Positions 27,452 to 38,422 of a stretch of 64,000 nt of DNA are shown piece after piece. This DNA is from Marinomonas phaeophyticola (GTDB lineage: Bacteria; Pseudomonadota; Gammaproteobacteria; Pseudomonadales; Marinomonadaceae). The position numbers and the translations under genes are program-made. Within the stretch, counting starts at the first letter, position 1, and every line of letters begins with the position of its first letter. The DNA is taken from contig NZ_JAPUBN010000017.1 in the NCBI RefSeq assembly GCF_026966905.1, positions 265,454 to 329,453 on the forward strand, in the 5' to 3' direction. A model generated the notes under the pieces. The model searched no databases, had not been told where the DNA came from, and saw nothing but the letters and a program-made list of their open reading frames with translations.

Positions 27452-27467
27452 TATAGCAAACGCTATA
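27452..27467. promoter_or_regulatory. Inverted repeat upstream of the tricarboxylate operon
   Basis: TATAGC-AAAC-GCTATA, a perfect 6-bp inverted repeat 23 bases upstream of the PrpF-family start. It is a candidate operator. The remaining spacer to 27692 holds no convincing gene. Confidence 0.4.
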
Positions 27468-27692
27468 AATGAAATAAAAAGGGAGTATGGGAAATCAAAT
27501 AATAGTTAATAAGAATCCTATAGTTACCACTGAATATTCAGACATATACTATTATCAATACAACCAAAACTCCCTTGGGAGGTTCAAATGTAGAGAGGAA
27601 AGCTGTCAACAAGCTGACTTAGCGCTGGTATTCAAAGGCAGAATTAATAGGTATATCAAAGAACACACGCTGAAATAGGGAAGGTTCGAGGG

Positions 27693-28745
27693 CTAATCAA
27701 AATCTTTCATAAAATATTCCCACTCATTGAGAATGACTTCTCGCTTCATTTTATCGGTAAATATTAATAACGACAGATCCAGAGGAATTGGCCGAAGACT
27801 GCTTGAGCTACCGATAAAAACACGTTTTTCTTCCGTAATTAATTCCTGTCGAATTGGATTAAAGCTGGTTTCACTAGAAAGAGCTAATTGCCCTTCGTCA
27901 GACAAAATAAAATCGATAAAACGTTTTGCGTCGAATACATTTTGAGCCTTTTTGGGGATGAAGGCACTCCGCATAAAAACGGTTGTGTAGTCTTTTGGAA
28001 TCACCACTTTTATTTTAGGGTACGATTTTGACCAGGTATTTGCATAAGACCCATTGATATTATAAGCCAATAATAACTCCCCTGTAGACAGTGCTTTCAA
28101 CATAGAAGAGCTGCTGGTAAAACTGCGGGCATTGGTTTTTCCTAGCACTTCTAATAATCGATAGTAACTGTTTGTTTGTAGACGATCGTGACCTAATACT
28201 AAATAACCAATGCCAGTATTTTCAATATCAAAATTGCCGATTTTATTGTTTAATTGATGACTATTTTGCTGGATAAACTGCACCAACTGAGTTCTAGTAT
28301 GAGGGATATCTTGATCACCTAACACATCGGTATTAAAGGCAAACACGGCTGGCTCAGAGGTGAAACCAAAAATTTGATTGCGCCATGATGCCCCATTCGG
28401 TAAACGTTCTGTTTCTGTTGAAGTGTGGCTAATTGCATGGCCATCGTTCACCAGTTTAAACTGTAAATCCATAGCAGAACTTAACATGATATCAGGGTGA
28501 GCCACCTCATTTTCTAAAAAGGCATCGTATAACGCATTGGTACTCCATTCTGTATAAACCACCTTTATTGTGGGGTATTTTCTCTGAAAGGCGTTAATAA
28601 TTGGTGCAATTTCTGGATAATCAGCCGCGCCATAAATCGCTAATACAGAACGTTCAAACACGTCACTTTCAAAACTAAATTTAACACTCGCCGCCTCAAT
28701 AGACGGAATCAAAAGCAACAACAAAATAAAGACAGGTTTGTTCAT
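27693..28745 (-). CDS. Extracellular solute-binding protein (family 1 type) in the two-component operon
   Basis: 350 residues with a signal peptide (MNKPVFILLLLLIPSIEAAS). The body is a type II periplasmic binding fold: YGAADYPEIAPIINAFQRKYPTIKVVYTE, GFTSEPAVFAFNTDVL and IPKKAQNVFDAKRFIDFILSDEGQLAL are the usual lobes and the C-terminal 'F..F..S..GQ' helix of iron- or anion-binding proteins. No ABC permease lies beside it. Its ATG overlaps the stop of the sensor kinase by four bases, so it is probably a periplasmic co-sensor of that kinase rather than a transport component. Confidence 0.85.
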   Translation of the reverse strand: MNKPVFILLLLLIPSIEAASVKFSFESDVFERSVLAIYGAADYPEIAPIINAFQRKYPTIKVVYTEWSTNALYDAFLENEVAHPDIMLSSAMDLQFKLVNDGHAISHTSTETERLPNGASWRNQIFGFTSEPAVFAFNTDVLGDQDIPHTRTQLVQFIQQNSHQLNNKIGNFDIENTGIGYLVLGHDRLQTNSYYRLLEVLGKTNARSFTSSSSMLKALSTGELLLAYNINGSYANTWSKSYPKIKVVIPKDYTTVFMRSAFIPKKAQNVFDAKRFIDFILSDEGQLALSSETSFNPIRQELITEEKRVFIGSSSSLRPIPLDLSLLIFTDKMKREVILNEWEYFMKDFD

Positions 28746-30151
28746 AAAGACGCATCCACTAAGGTTAGAAATACCACTTCCACTAGAAGTCCATTTGGAT
28801 GATTATTCTTTAGCATCAACTGAGCCCCATGATGATCGGCGACCTCTTTTGAAATAGAGAGACCTAATCCGCTCCCGGATTGAAGATTGTTGCTAACGCG
28901 ATAAAAACGATCAAACACAGATTGTTTCTCTGAATCAGGAATGCCCATACCTTGGTCTGATATCGTTAATTTCGCGATTTTTTTCAATAATGAGAGTGAT
29001 TTCCACAACACCTTGTTTAGGGCTGTATTTGATGGCATTTTCAATAATATTCTGAAGCATTTTTTTCAGTGCTACTGTATCCCCAACAATCTGGCAATCA
29101 TCATTAGGGCCGATATACGCTAACTCCACTTTTTGCTGCAAAGCCGTTAACACCTGATCCCGTGACACTTCTTTTATTAACGCACCTAACCATACCTTCT
29201 CAAGCGCCTTGCTTTTAAATCGATGGGCTAACAACGCCTGATTTAACAATTGATCTACGGTTCGACTAAGGGATTCACAGGAGTCAATGACCTGAGTGAT
29301 TTGAGAGTGACGTTTGGGTTTATCATTTTCCATCAGGGCATTTTGAGATTGAGCTAGAATACCTGCTAAGGGAGTGCGCACCTGATGTGCCGTTTCACTG
29401 GTAAAGTGCTTTAATCGATCCAAGGTATTTTGCAATTGCATCATGAAGTGATTAATTGTCCGCAATAACTCGCTAATTTCTTTTGGTGCATCGGTATCGA
29501 TCGGCGTTAAATCCGTAGGCGCACGCTCAGAAAGTACGGTATTTAATCGTCTTATCGGTCTAACGATAAACCAAATAAAGACATAACAAACGGACAACGC
29601 AATGGTAAATATAACGCTGACGAGCTGCAGTGCTTTGACACTAATATCATGCGCCATTTCATTTCTGGATTGCAGTGTCTGGGCTAGGTAAACAACCACA
29701 CCCACCTGTAATTCGCCCTCTATTAATTTTCTCGACAATTTTATAAAACGCACTTTTTCAGCACTGTAAACGCCATCAAAGTATTCGGCTTCATAAGGTC
29801 CATCCACTCTACGGATGCGTTTTTTAGGTCGAAATGCGCTCGATAAATCTTCATACCCTGTCAAATGCTGATTATCCGCAATCACTTGATAAAACGCTCT
29901 ATCATCAGGGGAAAGACTTAACCCTTGAAAAGCAGACACAGGCAAATCCACCACAATGATATTATTAATCAATTTTATATTTTCAACGACTTGCAAAGCC
30001 GATCCAAATAACACTCGATCATAAGACAATTGTGCCGCACTTTTTCCATAGGCGTTAGCTATAAAAAAGTCACCCCCGCCAGAGTAATCAACAATAAACT
30101 GGCTCCAATAATCAGTTGTTCTCGTATTGACCAATTACTTATTTTAATCAT
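28742..30151 (-). pseudogene. tctE: TctE-like sensor histidine kinase with two frameshifts
   Basis: Three frames together make one kinase. An ATG at 30151 opens MIKISNWSIREQLIIGASLLLITLAGVTF (first membrane segment), broken by one base missing near the T6/G5 runs at 30063-30077. The middle part has a periplasmic domain, a second membrane segment near 29600, HAMP, and the His box SETAHQVRTPLAGI. It is broken again by one extra A in the A7 run at 28978-28984. The last part holds the ATP-binding DQGMGIPD and GSGLGLSIS boxes. Repaired length is about 469 residues, typical for TctE. It starts 10 bases after the repaired response regulator. As written it lacks both the first membrane segment and most of the ATPase domain. 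Confidence 0.85.
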
Positions 30152-30161
30152 TTTCTATACG

Positions 30162-30865
30162 TTACAAAGTAGACCAATCATCCTTGCTGTCCTCTACTTT
30201 TTCACGCTCCTCAAGCAAATAGCCTAAACCTCGAATGGTTTTAATTTCAACACTTCCGCCTTCTATTTTTTTCTTACCCGGGCAACATAGGTTTCAATCG
30301 CATTTTCAGAAGGAAACTCATCAAACCCGTATAAGTGATTAATCAACTCTTCTTTACTGAGCACTCTCCCAAGGTGCTTTGAAAAAATTTCTAATAAGCG
30401 GTATTCACGTCGCTTAAATTGTATTTCTTCGCCATCGAGTGAAACACTGCACGCATTGAAATCAATTGCCAGCCGTCCAAACATAAGCGCCGTTTGAGCA
30501 TTACCCTGATAACGTCTTAGTAAGGCACGACAACGGGCATCAAGCTCACCAAAATCAAATGGTTTCGTGAGATAGTCATCAGCCCCTAAATCCAATAGAT
30601 TAATGCAGTCTTCTATTTGTGCTCGAGCGGTTAAAATAAGGACAGGAGTATTGTCTTTCCTAATACGTAGATTTTGTAATATTCGAGAGCCACTCATTTC
30701 AGGCAAATTTAAATCAAGAATAATTAAGTCATAATTTTGATGCCTTAATATGCTATTTGCCTCATCACCTCGAACAACATGATCGATTCCATGCCCCAGT
30801 TTACGGTAATGATCACAGATAGCGTTGCCTAAAACAGCATCATCTTCAATGACTAATAATCTCAT
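30162..30865 (-). pseudogene. tctD: TctD-like response regulator, frameshifted near the C-terminus
   Basis: The frame from ATG 30865 stops at 30263 after VRKK. Adding one A to the A7 run at 30266-30272 continues IEGGSVEIKTIRGLGYLLEE to a TAA at 30162, giving about 234 residues. The receiver domain (EDDA, phospho-accepting Asp in LIILDLNLPEMSG, Lys in LTKPFDFGEL) and the OmpR-type winged helix are recognisable. As written the protein loses the C-terminal wing, including the conserved GLGY, and should not bind DNA normally. It pairs with the kinase directly downstream. Confidence 0.8.
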
Positions 30866-31070
30866 TTACAACCTTCTCAATGGATATGTTATCAAGCGAA
30901 AATCCGGGTACTTACTGTAAAACAAATACCTACATTGATGTCTTTTAAACACAGTTACATCTCAACTATGCCTATTTTCTTTCCTATGATAAGGTTCTTA
31001 TCAATAGATAGGCCAGATAATTTATAACATTATATGAGAATTCGATGATCGACGTAGAGGAGTTTTTCAC

Positions 31071-33014
31071 ATGGACGTAACCCAATCCCTTAAAGAGGTT
31101 TTTGGTTTTGATCATTTCCGTTCAGGCCAACAGGAAACCATTCAGCAATTATTGAATGGCGACTCATCATTGGCCATTTTCCCGACGGGATCTGGTAAAT
31201 CATTATGTTATCAGTTTACCGCATTGCATTTACCTAATTTAACCCTCGTTGTGTCTCCTCTATTAGCGTTAATGAAAGACCAACTTGCGTTTCTTGAAAA
31301 ATACGGCATTGCGGCCACCAGCCTCGACTCAAGTGTCACCGCAGACGAATACCAATCACGATTGCAGCAAATTAGACAGGGCAAGATTAAAATTTTAATG
31401 GTATCGGTTGAACGTTTCAAAAATGAGCGCTTTCGGCGCTTCATCAAAGACATTCCCATATCAATGTTAGTGGTAGATGAAGCGCATTGCTTGTCAGAAT
31501 GGGGGCACAACTTTCGTCCAGATTATTTAAAGCTGCCATTTTACCGCCATGAATTACAGATTCCATTAGTACTATTACTAACCGCGACGTCAACCGCTAA
31601 AGTAAAACAGGATATGGCGGAAAAGTTTAATATAAAAAAAGAACACATTGTTCAAACAGGGTTTTATAGACCAAATCTTAATATCGATATTAAAAGCGTT
31701 AATGAAGAGGACAAAAACCACATCTTGATTGAGACTCTTAAAGTACAATCAGGCTGCGGTATCATATATGTCACCCAACAGCAAACGACAGAAAGCTTAG
31801 CGCATACACTGCGTCAGCAAGGGTTCAACGTCGTACCTTACCATGCGGGTATGGAGAGTGAATTTCGTCAACAAGTTCAACAGGACTTTATGCATAATAA
31901 GGTCGACCTCATAGTGGCAACCATTGCCTTTGGAATGGGAATAGACAAATCCGATATTCGTTTTGTTATCCATTATGACCTCCCTAAATCCATAGAAAGT
32001 TACAGTCAAGAAATTGGACGAGCGGGCCGGGATGGAAAAAAATCCAACTGTATATTGTTGGCCAACTTAGATGGTCTACATACCATTGAAAACTTTATTT
32101 ATTCTGATACGCCTGAACGCCACAATATTGACGCTCTCATTGATATCATCAAGAAAAATCAGCAGCAAGGCGAGTGGTCAATGCAACTGCTAAAGGTAGC
32201 GAACCAATGCAACATTCGACAATTACCCTTTAAAACCATTTTAGTACAACTTGAACTTTTACACGTTATTCAGCCAAAATACAGCTATTTTGCAGAAATC
32301 CGGTATCACTTTATTGCAGATAGAAGCGCTATTCTTGGTTCATTTTCGGGTGAACGGCAGCATTTTCTAGAAGCGATATTTAACCATACTCACTTTAAAA
32401 GGGTTTGGGGAGACATAGACTTCGACGCGTTATTTCAGCACTATGGCGCTGAGCGCTCAAGGGTAATGACCGCATTAGAGTATTTATCTGAAAAAGGACT
32501 GATTGAGTTAACGGCAAAAGGAATGACTGATGTTTACGATGTTCATCTCAACAAGCTAGATCAAGTCTCCTTACCCTTGCACCTAGAGCAATACTTTTTT
32601 GAAAAAGAACAAAGTGAAATTAAACGCATCGAATCCCTTATACAATTTTTCGAACTTGAAAGTTGCCTGAATAAAAGCCTCGCACATTACTTTGATGATA
32701 AAAAAGCGCCTGAGAATTGCCAGCATTGTTCTGCCTGTCTAGGAAAACCAATAACGTTATCTTACTCAAATCCCCCTTCCTTGCCATCAATGAATTCTAT
32801 TCAAGAAGCATTAGCGTCACTTTCTGAAGGTGTAAATAAAAAATTCCCAGAGGCAAGCGAATGGATCACACCAAAAGTGCAGTGTCGTTTTCTATTAGGG
32901 CTTACTCAACCCCTTTTTAGTAAAATAAAAGCTCGTGAACTGGAAGGATTTGGGCTATGCCATAACCTACGCTATAAAGATACATTAGCGCTAATCGAGA
33001 AAATACACAGATAA
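31071..33014 (+). CDS. recQ: RecQ-family ATP-dependent DNA helicase
   Basis: 647 residues. Superfamily 2 helicase core: FGFDHFRSGQQETIQ (motif 0), FPTGSGKS with Lys43 (Walker A), DEAH at 136-139 in VVDEAHCLSEWGHNFRPDY with the RecQ aromatic loop, LTATST, and QEIGRAGRDGKKS (motif VI). A zinc-binding region follows (ESCLN ... CQHCSACLGK), then a winged-helix-like part. I do not see a clear HRDC domain. It unwinds DNA 3' to 5' in repair. AGGAG lies eight bases before the ATG. It stands alone; a second recQ elsewhere is possible, since this one diverges from the E. coli type in its C-terminal part. Confidence 0.9.
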   Translation: MDVTQSLKEVFGFDHFRSGQQETIQQLLNGDSSLAIFPTGSGKSLCYQFTALHLPNLTLVVSPLLALMKDQLAFLEKYGIAATSLDSSVTADEYQSRLQQIRQGKIKILMVSVERFKNERFRRFIKDIPISMLVVDEAHCLSEWGHNFRPDYLKLPFYRHELQIPLVLLLTATSTAKVKQDMAEKFNIKKEHIVQTGFYRPNLNIDIKSVNEEDKNHILIETLKVQSGCGIIYVTQQQTTESLAHTLRQQGFNVVPYHAGMESEFRQQVQQDFMHNKVDLIVATIAFGMGIDKSDIRFVIHYDLPKSIESYSQEIGRAGRDGKKSNCILLANLDGLHTIENFIYSDTPERHNIDALIDIIKKNQQQGEWSMQLLKVANQCNIRQLPFKTILVQLELLHVIQPKYSYFAEIRYHFIADRSAILGSFSGERQHFLEAIFNHTHFKRVWGDIDFDALFQHYGAERSRVMTALEYLSEKGLIELTAKGMTDVYDVHLNKLDQVSLPLHLEQYFFEKEQSEIKRIESLIQFFELESCLNKSLAHYFDDKKAPENCQHCSACLGKPITLSYSNPPSLPSMNSIQEALASLSEGVNKKFPEASEWITPKVQCRFLLGLTQPLFSKIKARELEGFGLCHNLRYKDTLALIEKIHR

Positions 33015-33215
33015 ATCGCAGCACAATAAAGCAAGCAGCCGGCCGTTAACGTCTATTTATTTCCAAAATAGAATATCAAAAACCGAATTTACATTATTTA
33101 ACACATAAAGATATGTCATCGGTAGATTATAATCTGTATTTATATTAGATTATCGCTAAAGTAATGCAGGGTCCAGATTATTATATTTGATATTAGAACA
33201 TTATCATTAGTAACA

Positions 33216-34328
33216 ATGCTTGTATGCCTAATGATGTCCGTCGTAATGCTACTACTTGCTCTTATCTATCCTAAAAACGGCAGTACGCGTTTTTGGGCGA
33301 TCGGCAACAGCTTTATTGCGGCGGGATTATTGCTTCTAGGGCTTAGAAATCACATTCCTGATTTTCTCTCCATTCCAGTAAGCAATACCTTCATTACAAT
33401 CGGGTATTGCTATATTTTGGCAGGCATTAGTGTGTTTGTTGGACGAAAAATCCCCACTCGATCATTAACCCTCGTATGCCTGACGTTATTTCTTTCCTTC
33501 CTTTTCTTTACTGATTTTATGCCTAACCTCACGGCGCGAATCATAATAATTTCACTAACGGTATCCGCACTTGGTTTTGCTAGTGCGTGGCTGTTTTTTA
33601 TGGATAAAAGAGAAGACTATCGTTTTTTAGAAAATATACTGGCTTGGATTTTTATTCTCCATTCTTGCTACCTCATCTTGCGGGCCACCTTCACTTACTC
33701 TGATACTCCCCTATCAAATTTCATGGATGCAAATACCTTACACGCGCTTTCCTTTTTAGACGTTTTTATTTTTTCCATATTAATCACTTTCGGCTTGAGT
33801 TTTTTACTGAATACCGAATTACAGGCAAAACTAAGGCACATTAGCGAAACCGACAACCTTACTGGCATATTAAATCGTGGCGCCTTCCTGGCGCTCATTA
33901 GAAGTAAAGCAGATACTCATCAGTACCCTATTTCCGTCATGATGATAGACATCGATCATTTCAAAAAAATCAACGATACATACGGACATCAAATGGGTGA
34001 TACCGCCTTAGCCTTCACCACTGACTTTATTCAAACCCAGCTAGATGAAACGTCTCTTTTTGGTCGTCTTGGAGGAGAAGAGTTTTGCATTGCACTTCCT
34101 AATACAACGCTAGCTGAGGCCGAACGTTTAGCCCAAGACCTGCTTGCCTCACTATCAAGCACACCATTAATTAAAGATGGTCATGCCATTAACATAAGCA
34201 TCAGTATCGGTATAACTGAACATAGTGAGACGATGCTTAATATTGAAGATTCCCTACAACTCGCTGATAAAGCACTTTATAAAGCCAAGGAAGCTGGGCG
34301 CAATCGTCTTATAACACATGCGGCCTAG
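33216..34328 (+). CDS. Membrane-bound diguanylate cyclase (GGDEF family)
   Basis: 370 residues. Six or so hydrophobic segments in residues 1-200 form the sensory membrane part without a recognised ligand domain. A GGDEF domain follows, starting DNLTGILNRGAF (about 210). The active-site signature is GGEEF at 286-290, which is catalytically competent, and the downstream KALYKAKEAGRNR ending is normal. It makes cyclic di-GMP from two GTP. No RxxD inhibitory site is evident before GGEEF. It is convergent with the AceE-like gene. Confidence 0.9.
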   Translation: MLVCLMMSVVMLLLALIYPKNGSTRFWAIGNSFIAAGLLLLGLRNHIPDFLSIPVSNTFITIGYCYILAGISVFVGRKIPTRSLTLVCLTLFLSFLFFTDFMPNLTARIIIISLTVSALGFASAWLFFMDKREDYRFLENILAWIFILHSCYLILRATFTYSDTPLSNFMDANTLHALSFLDVFIFSILITFGLSFLLNTELQAKLRHISETDNLTGILNRGAFLALIRSKADTHQYPISVMMIDIDHFKKINDTYGHQMGDTALAFTTDFIQTQLDETSLFGRLGGEEFCIALPNTTLAEAERLAQDLLASLSSTPLIKDGHAINISISIGITEHSETMLNIEDSLQLADKALYKAKEAGRNRLITHAA

Positions 34329-34353
34329 GACGCACATGCTATAGACAGCCAAA

Positions 34354-37025
34354 TTAAAAAGTCGTTGGGTCCGGTTTCATGGTTGGAACCTGTAATTGAA
34401 CTCGTGCTGTTTTCAAAGTATCATCATCCAACTGCCCGCATTCGTACAGGCTTACCAGCGCAGACCAAGCAATATAACGTGCATCAACCTCGAAATAATC
34501 TCTTAGCTCAGGCCTTGCTTCACTAAGCCCAAAACCATCCGTACCTAGAGCGGTAAAAGACTGAGGAAACCAATTAGACACACTACTTGGTAAAGACTTC
34601 ATAAAGTCACTGCATGCTACAACGACACCTCCTTCATCAAGCATTAGTTGTTCGATGTAATTCTTCTGTGTATTTTCTGGTGTCAATCTATTCTGACGTT
34701 CAACTTGATGGGCCTGTCGCAGCAATTCGTTGTAACTGGTCACACTCCAAACATCTGTACTACAAGCATAACTTTCAAGTATTTTTGCGGCTTGCATCAC
34801 TTCTTGCATTAAACTGCCACTGCCTAAAAGGTGTACTTTATGTCCAGTGAGTTCACTTCTTTGATAACAATACATGCCTTTAATAATGCCTTCTTCAACG
34901 TCTTCTGGCATGGCTGGCATCGGGTAATTCTGGTTGTATAATGTAAGGTAATAAAATACATTTTCACCCTCTTGATACATGCTCTTTATGCCCGCTTGCA
35001 CAATTACTGCTAATTCATAGGCAAAAGCAGGATCATAACTTCTCAAATTGGGAACAGTGGAGGAGAGTACATGAGAATGCCCATCTTGATGTTGTAAACC
35101 TTCGCCATTTAGTGTGGTTCGCCCTGCTGTCGCCCCTAATAAGAAACCTTTAGTCATTGAGTCTGAACAGGCCCAGATCATGTCTCCAACTCTCTGAAAA
35201 CCGAAGATAGAATAGAAGATATAAAACGGGATCATAGGTACCGAAAAATTTGAATAGGCCGTACCAGCCGCTAGAAATGATGCCATTGCCCCTGCCTCAC
35301 AGATGCCCTCTTGTAAAAGCTGACCGTCTTTAGATTCTTTGTAAGGTAATAATGATGATGCGTCGACAGGATTGTATTTTTGACCTTCACTTGAATAAAT
35401 ACCAAACTGCTTAAATAAGGATTCCATCCCAAACGTTCTCGCTTCATCAGGGACAATAGGAACAACAAATCGCCCCAATGCTTTATCTTTTAAAATAGAC
35501 GCCAACATTCGGACAAAAGCCATGGTTGTAGATTGCTCTCTTGATGACCCCTCTATTGCAGATTTAAATAAACTTAATGGTGGCGCCGTTAAGTTGGGCT
35601 GAGTGGTATCACGGGAAGGTAAATACCCTCCCAATTTTCGTCTATGTCTATGAAGGTACTGAGCTTCGAGACTATCTGCCGCTGGTTTATACAATTCTGC
35701 TTTAGCCATTTGCTCATCCGATAACGGAATCCCAAAACGCTTACCAATATCAATTCGTTCTTGCGGGGTAAACTGCTTTTTCTGATGCGCGGTATTCTGC
35801 CCTTCTGCCGACGCCCCCATACCGTCACCTTTAACGGTTTTCATTAAGATTACTGTTGGTTTACCTGTATTCTTAGAGGCTTTTTCAAACGCGGCATAGA
35901 CTTTCTTTCGATCATGCCCTCCACGACGAATCATTCGAATTTCATCATCATTTAGTATGTTCATTAATTGTGCAAGACGGTCATCACCTTCTACCCAATG
36001 ATCACGTACTGTTTTACCATCAGAGACAGTATAAAATTGATAATCACCATCTACGGCTCTATCCATGCGAGCTTGCAATAAACCGTCCTGATCTCGAGAA
36101 AATAATTCATCCCATTCACTGCCCCAGATGACTTTAATAACATTCCAACCAGCACCACGATAACTGCGTTCTAATTCCTGAATAATTTTTCCATTGCCTC
36201 TAACAGGTCCATCTAAACGCTGCAAATTACAATTTACGACCATCACTAAATTATCAAGATTATCCCTTGTAGCCATATTAATGGTTCCAAGTACTTCGGG
36301 TTCATCGGACTCACCATCACCAATAAAGCACCATACCTTACCGCCGTTTTGAGGCTTCAACCCTCGATTCTCTAAATATTTCATAAATCGAGCTTGATAA
36401 ATTGCAGACGGTGTTGAAAGTCCCATAGAAGCCGTCGGTAACTGCCAGAAATCCGGTAATCGTCGTGGATGAGGGTATGAAGGCAGGCCTCCCCCGTTTG
36501 TAATTCTCGTCTAAAATTTTCCATTTGCTGTGTAGTAAGGCGGTTTTCAAGATAGGCTCTTGCATAAACGCCTGGTGATGAATGAGCTTGTACCATCAAA
36601 ATATCACCACCATAAGAATCTGATCGATTGCGAAACCAATGGTTAAACCCGACTTCCAACATAGTAGCTGCAGACTGATATGTAGTAATATGGCCACCAA
36701 CACCCGAACCATTATCATTGGCTTTTAATACCATCGCCATCGCATTCCAACGGATAATATTTTCAATTTTTTGTTCTATCGCAAGATCACCAGGATAGCT
36801 AGGTTGCAAATAAGAAGGAATGGTATTTCGATAGGGGGTATTCAGTGTTGCCTCCGTTAAAGCCACCCCTTTTTTAAGCAAATGATCTTGTAGTAAACGT
36901 AATATTTCACGGCTTCGCTCTTCTCCTTGCTCGCAACGAATGTACTCAATTGCCTCTAACCAATCACTGTTTTCAAGTGTCAGCTCATCTCTATTATAAG
37001 TGTACTTAGCCTTTGTATCATTCAT
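34354..37025 (-). pseudogene. AceE-like 2-oxo acid dehydrogenase E1, frameshifted
   Basis: The ATG at 37025 (GAGGGG seven bases upstream) opens MNDTKAKYTYNRDEL. The frame is lost at ELQTG, where adding one G to the G5 run at 36491-36495 gives TGGGLPSYPHPRRLPDFWQ and joins the second frame. The repaired protein has about 890 residues, matching AceE (887). It contains the thiamine-diphosphate motif GDGESDEPE ... NLDNLVMVVNCN and the phosphate-loop region GGHITTYQS. No E2 or E3 gene is adjacent, and an Lrp-type regulator is divergent, as in the P. putida mdeR-mdeB pair. A 2-oxobutyrate dehydrogenase E1 (MdeB-like) paralogue is therefore more likely than the housekeeping AceE. Confidence 0.85.
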
Positions 37026-37260
37026 CACCAACCCCTCACTACCCGCTTTTATTGTTTTAAAAATAGTAGCACGACGTAATGAGTGAAAATGGCTAAAAAA
37101 CAATGTTAATAAACATATAATTGATTTATAACGTCAATATTTAATTATAATTTGACTTAATTATCTAAAAAAAACACATCAATAAAAAACTAAGCAATGC
37201 TACTATGATGAGCTGTAACTAATCGTACTTCATAAATATTCAAACTTTAGGAGAGAACAT

Positions 37261-37740
37261 ATGCACCCGTTGGATCGCATCGATCGAAAGATTTTAGACA
37301 TTCTTCAGGAAGATGCTCGAATAAGTGTTGCTGAGATTGCGGAGTTAGTTGGTTTGTCTCAAACGCCTTGCGGAAGACGTATTAAGCAACTCGAAAAGCA
37401 AGGGCTAATTGCTAGGCAAATCGTTGTTTTAGACCCGAAGAAAATTGGCCTACCAATGACTATTTTAGTTCAAATATCACTCGAGAAACAAAGTAAGGAT
37501 AAGTTGAAAATATTTGAAGACGCGGTAATAAACATTCCAGAAGTAATGGAGTGTTATCTAGTAACAGGAAGTCAGTCTGATTATATTTTAAAAGTTGTCA
37601 CTCGTGATTTAGATCACTATCAACAGCTCTTGCTAGACCACCTAGCCTCCATTGAAGGTGTCAGCTCCATTATTACTAATTTCATAATGCGACAACCTAT
37701 ACATAAGACAGCCTACAATCTGGATCACTTAGGAAAATAA
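37261..37740 (+). CDS. Lrp/AsnC-family transcriptional regulator
   Basis: 159 residues. N-terminal helix-turn-helix (LDRIDRKILDILQEDARISVAEIAELVGLSQTPCGRRIKQLE) and a C-terminal RAM ligand-binding domain (VMECYLVTGSQSDYILKVVTRDLDHYQQLL). It is divergent from the AceE-like E1 gene with 235 AT-rich bases between them, so it probably controls that gene in response to an amino acid or 2-oxo acid. The layout recalls MdeR of the methionine-degradation locus. AGGAGAG lies just upstream of the ATG. Confidence 0.92.
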   Translation: MHPLDRIDRKILDILQEDARISVAEIAELVGLSQTPCGRRIKQLEKQGLIARQIVVLDPKKIGLPMTILVQISLEKQSKDKLKIFEDAVINIPEVMECYLVTGSQSDYILKVVTRDLDHYQQLLLDHLASIEGVSSIITNFIMRQPIHKTAYNLDHLGK

Positions 37741-37874
37741 GGACTTGTTCATTTATCTAATAAAGACAGAGATAGGTGCAACAATACTATTCGATATAGT
37801 TCAAAAATTAATGAGTTAACCGCAAATATGATTAACCCATTATTACGCTAAAGAAACGAACGTTCTAAGTTTGG

Positions 37875-38165
37875 TTAGCCGATTTTTGTCATCTCATTTA
37901 ATGTAAAAGATGTCACAGCACCCTCTGTTGCCGCCATGTATTCAGCTAAATGAGTGTTGCCCATGTGAGTCTGCCAAAGTTCACGCGTTTCCCAGTTTTC
38001 ATAAAACATAAAATGTGCAGGGTTTGTATTATCTTGATGAAGGTCGTAGTTAATGCAACCGTCTTCTGCACGAGTAATATCGATTAGCTTAATAAGTTCT
38101 GCTTTAACTAATTCAATTTTGTCTTCATTAGCAACGATATTAGCAACGATAGTAAGTTGAGCCAT
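37875..38165 (-). CDS. ABM-domain putative quinol monooxygenase (YgiN-like)
   Basis: 96 residues, a single antibiotic-biosynthesis-monooxygenase domain: LTIVANIVANEDKIELVKAELIKLIDITRAEDGCINYDLHQD, then FMFYENWETRELWQTHMGNTHLAEY. The His and Tyr/Trp positions typical of YgiN-type proteins are kept. These dimeric cofactor-independent enzymes oxidise quinols or related aromatics. Single gene with its own 257-base upstream region shared with the protease. Confidence 0.85.
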   Translation of the reverse strand: MAQLTIVANIVANEDKIELVKAELIKLIDITRAEDGCINYDLHQDNTNPAHFMFYENWETRELWQTHMGNTHLAEYMAATEGAVTSFTLNEMTKIG

Positions 38166-38422
38166 TTTAAATTCCTCACTTAGTGATGGTTTATGTTGAT
38201 TTGATTGAGTGATGATAAGCTCATATTTAACCCAAATAAACCACTTAATAATTGAAACATTATCAAATAAAATTAGATAATCTTTCTTTATTACACATTG
38301 TAGTTCCTTAAAAGTACATTTACCTACAGGGTTCTCCTAGCATTAGGCTAGAATTAATGGAAAACTACATGCAAGTTAGGAATTTAATCACGTCTTTATT
38401 CATTTCAATAAGGTAATTTCAG

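Noticed and set aside
27487..27678. 63-residue plus-strand frame upstream of the tct operon
   Set aside because: No family resemblance, no clear ribosome-binding site, and it lies in the control region between two minus-strand operons.
34354..36426. Annotating the long downstream AceE frame as a complete gene with its own start
   Set aside because: Its N-terminus starts within a conserved domain, and the upstream frame joins it perfectly after one added G, so it is a frameshifted half.
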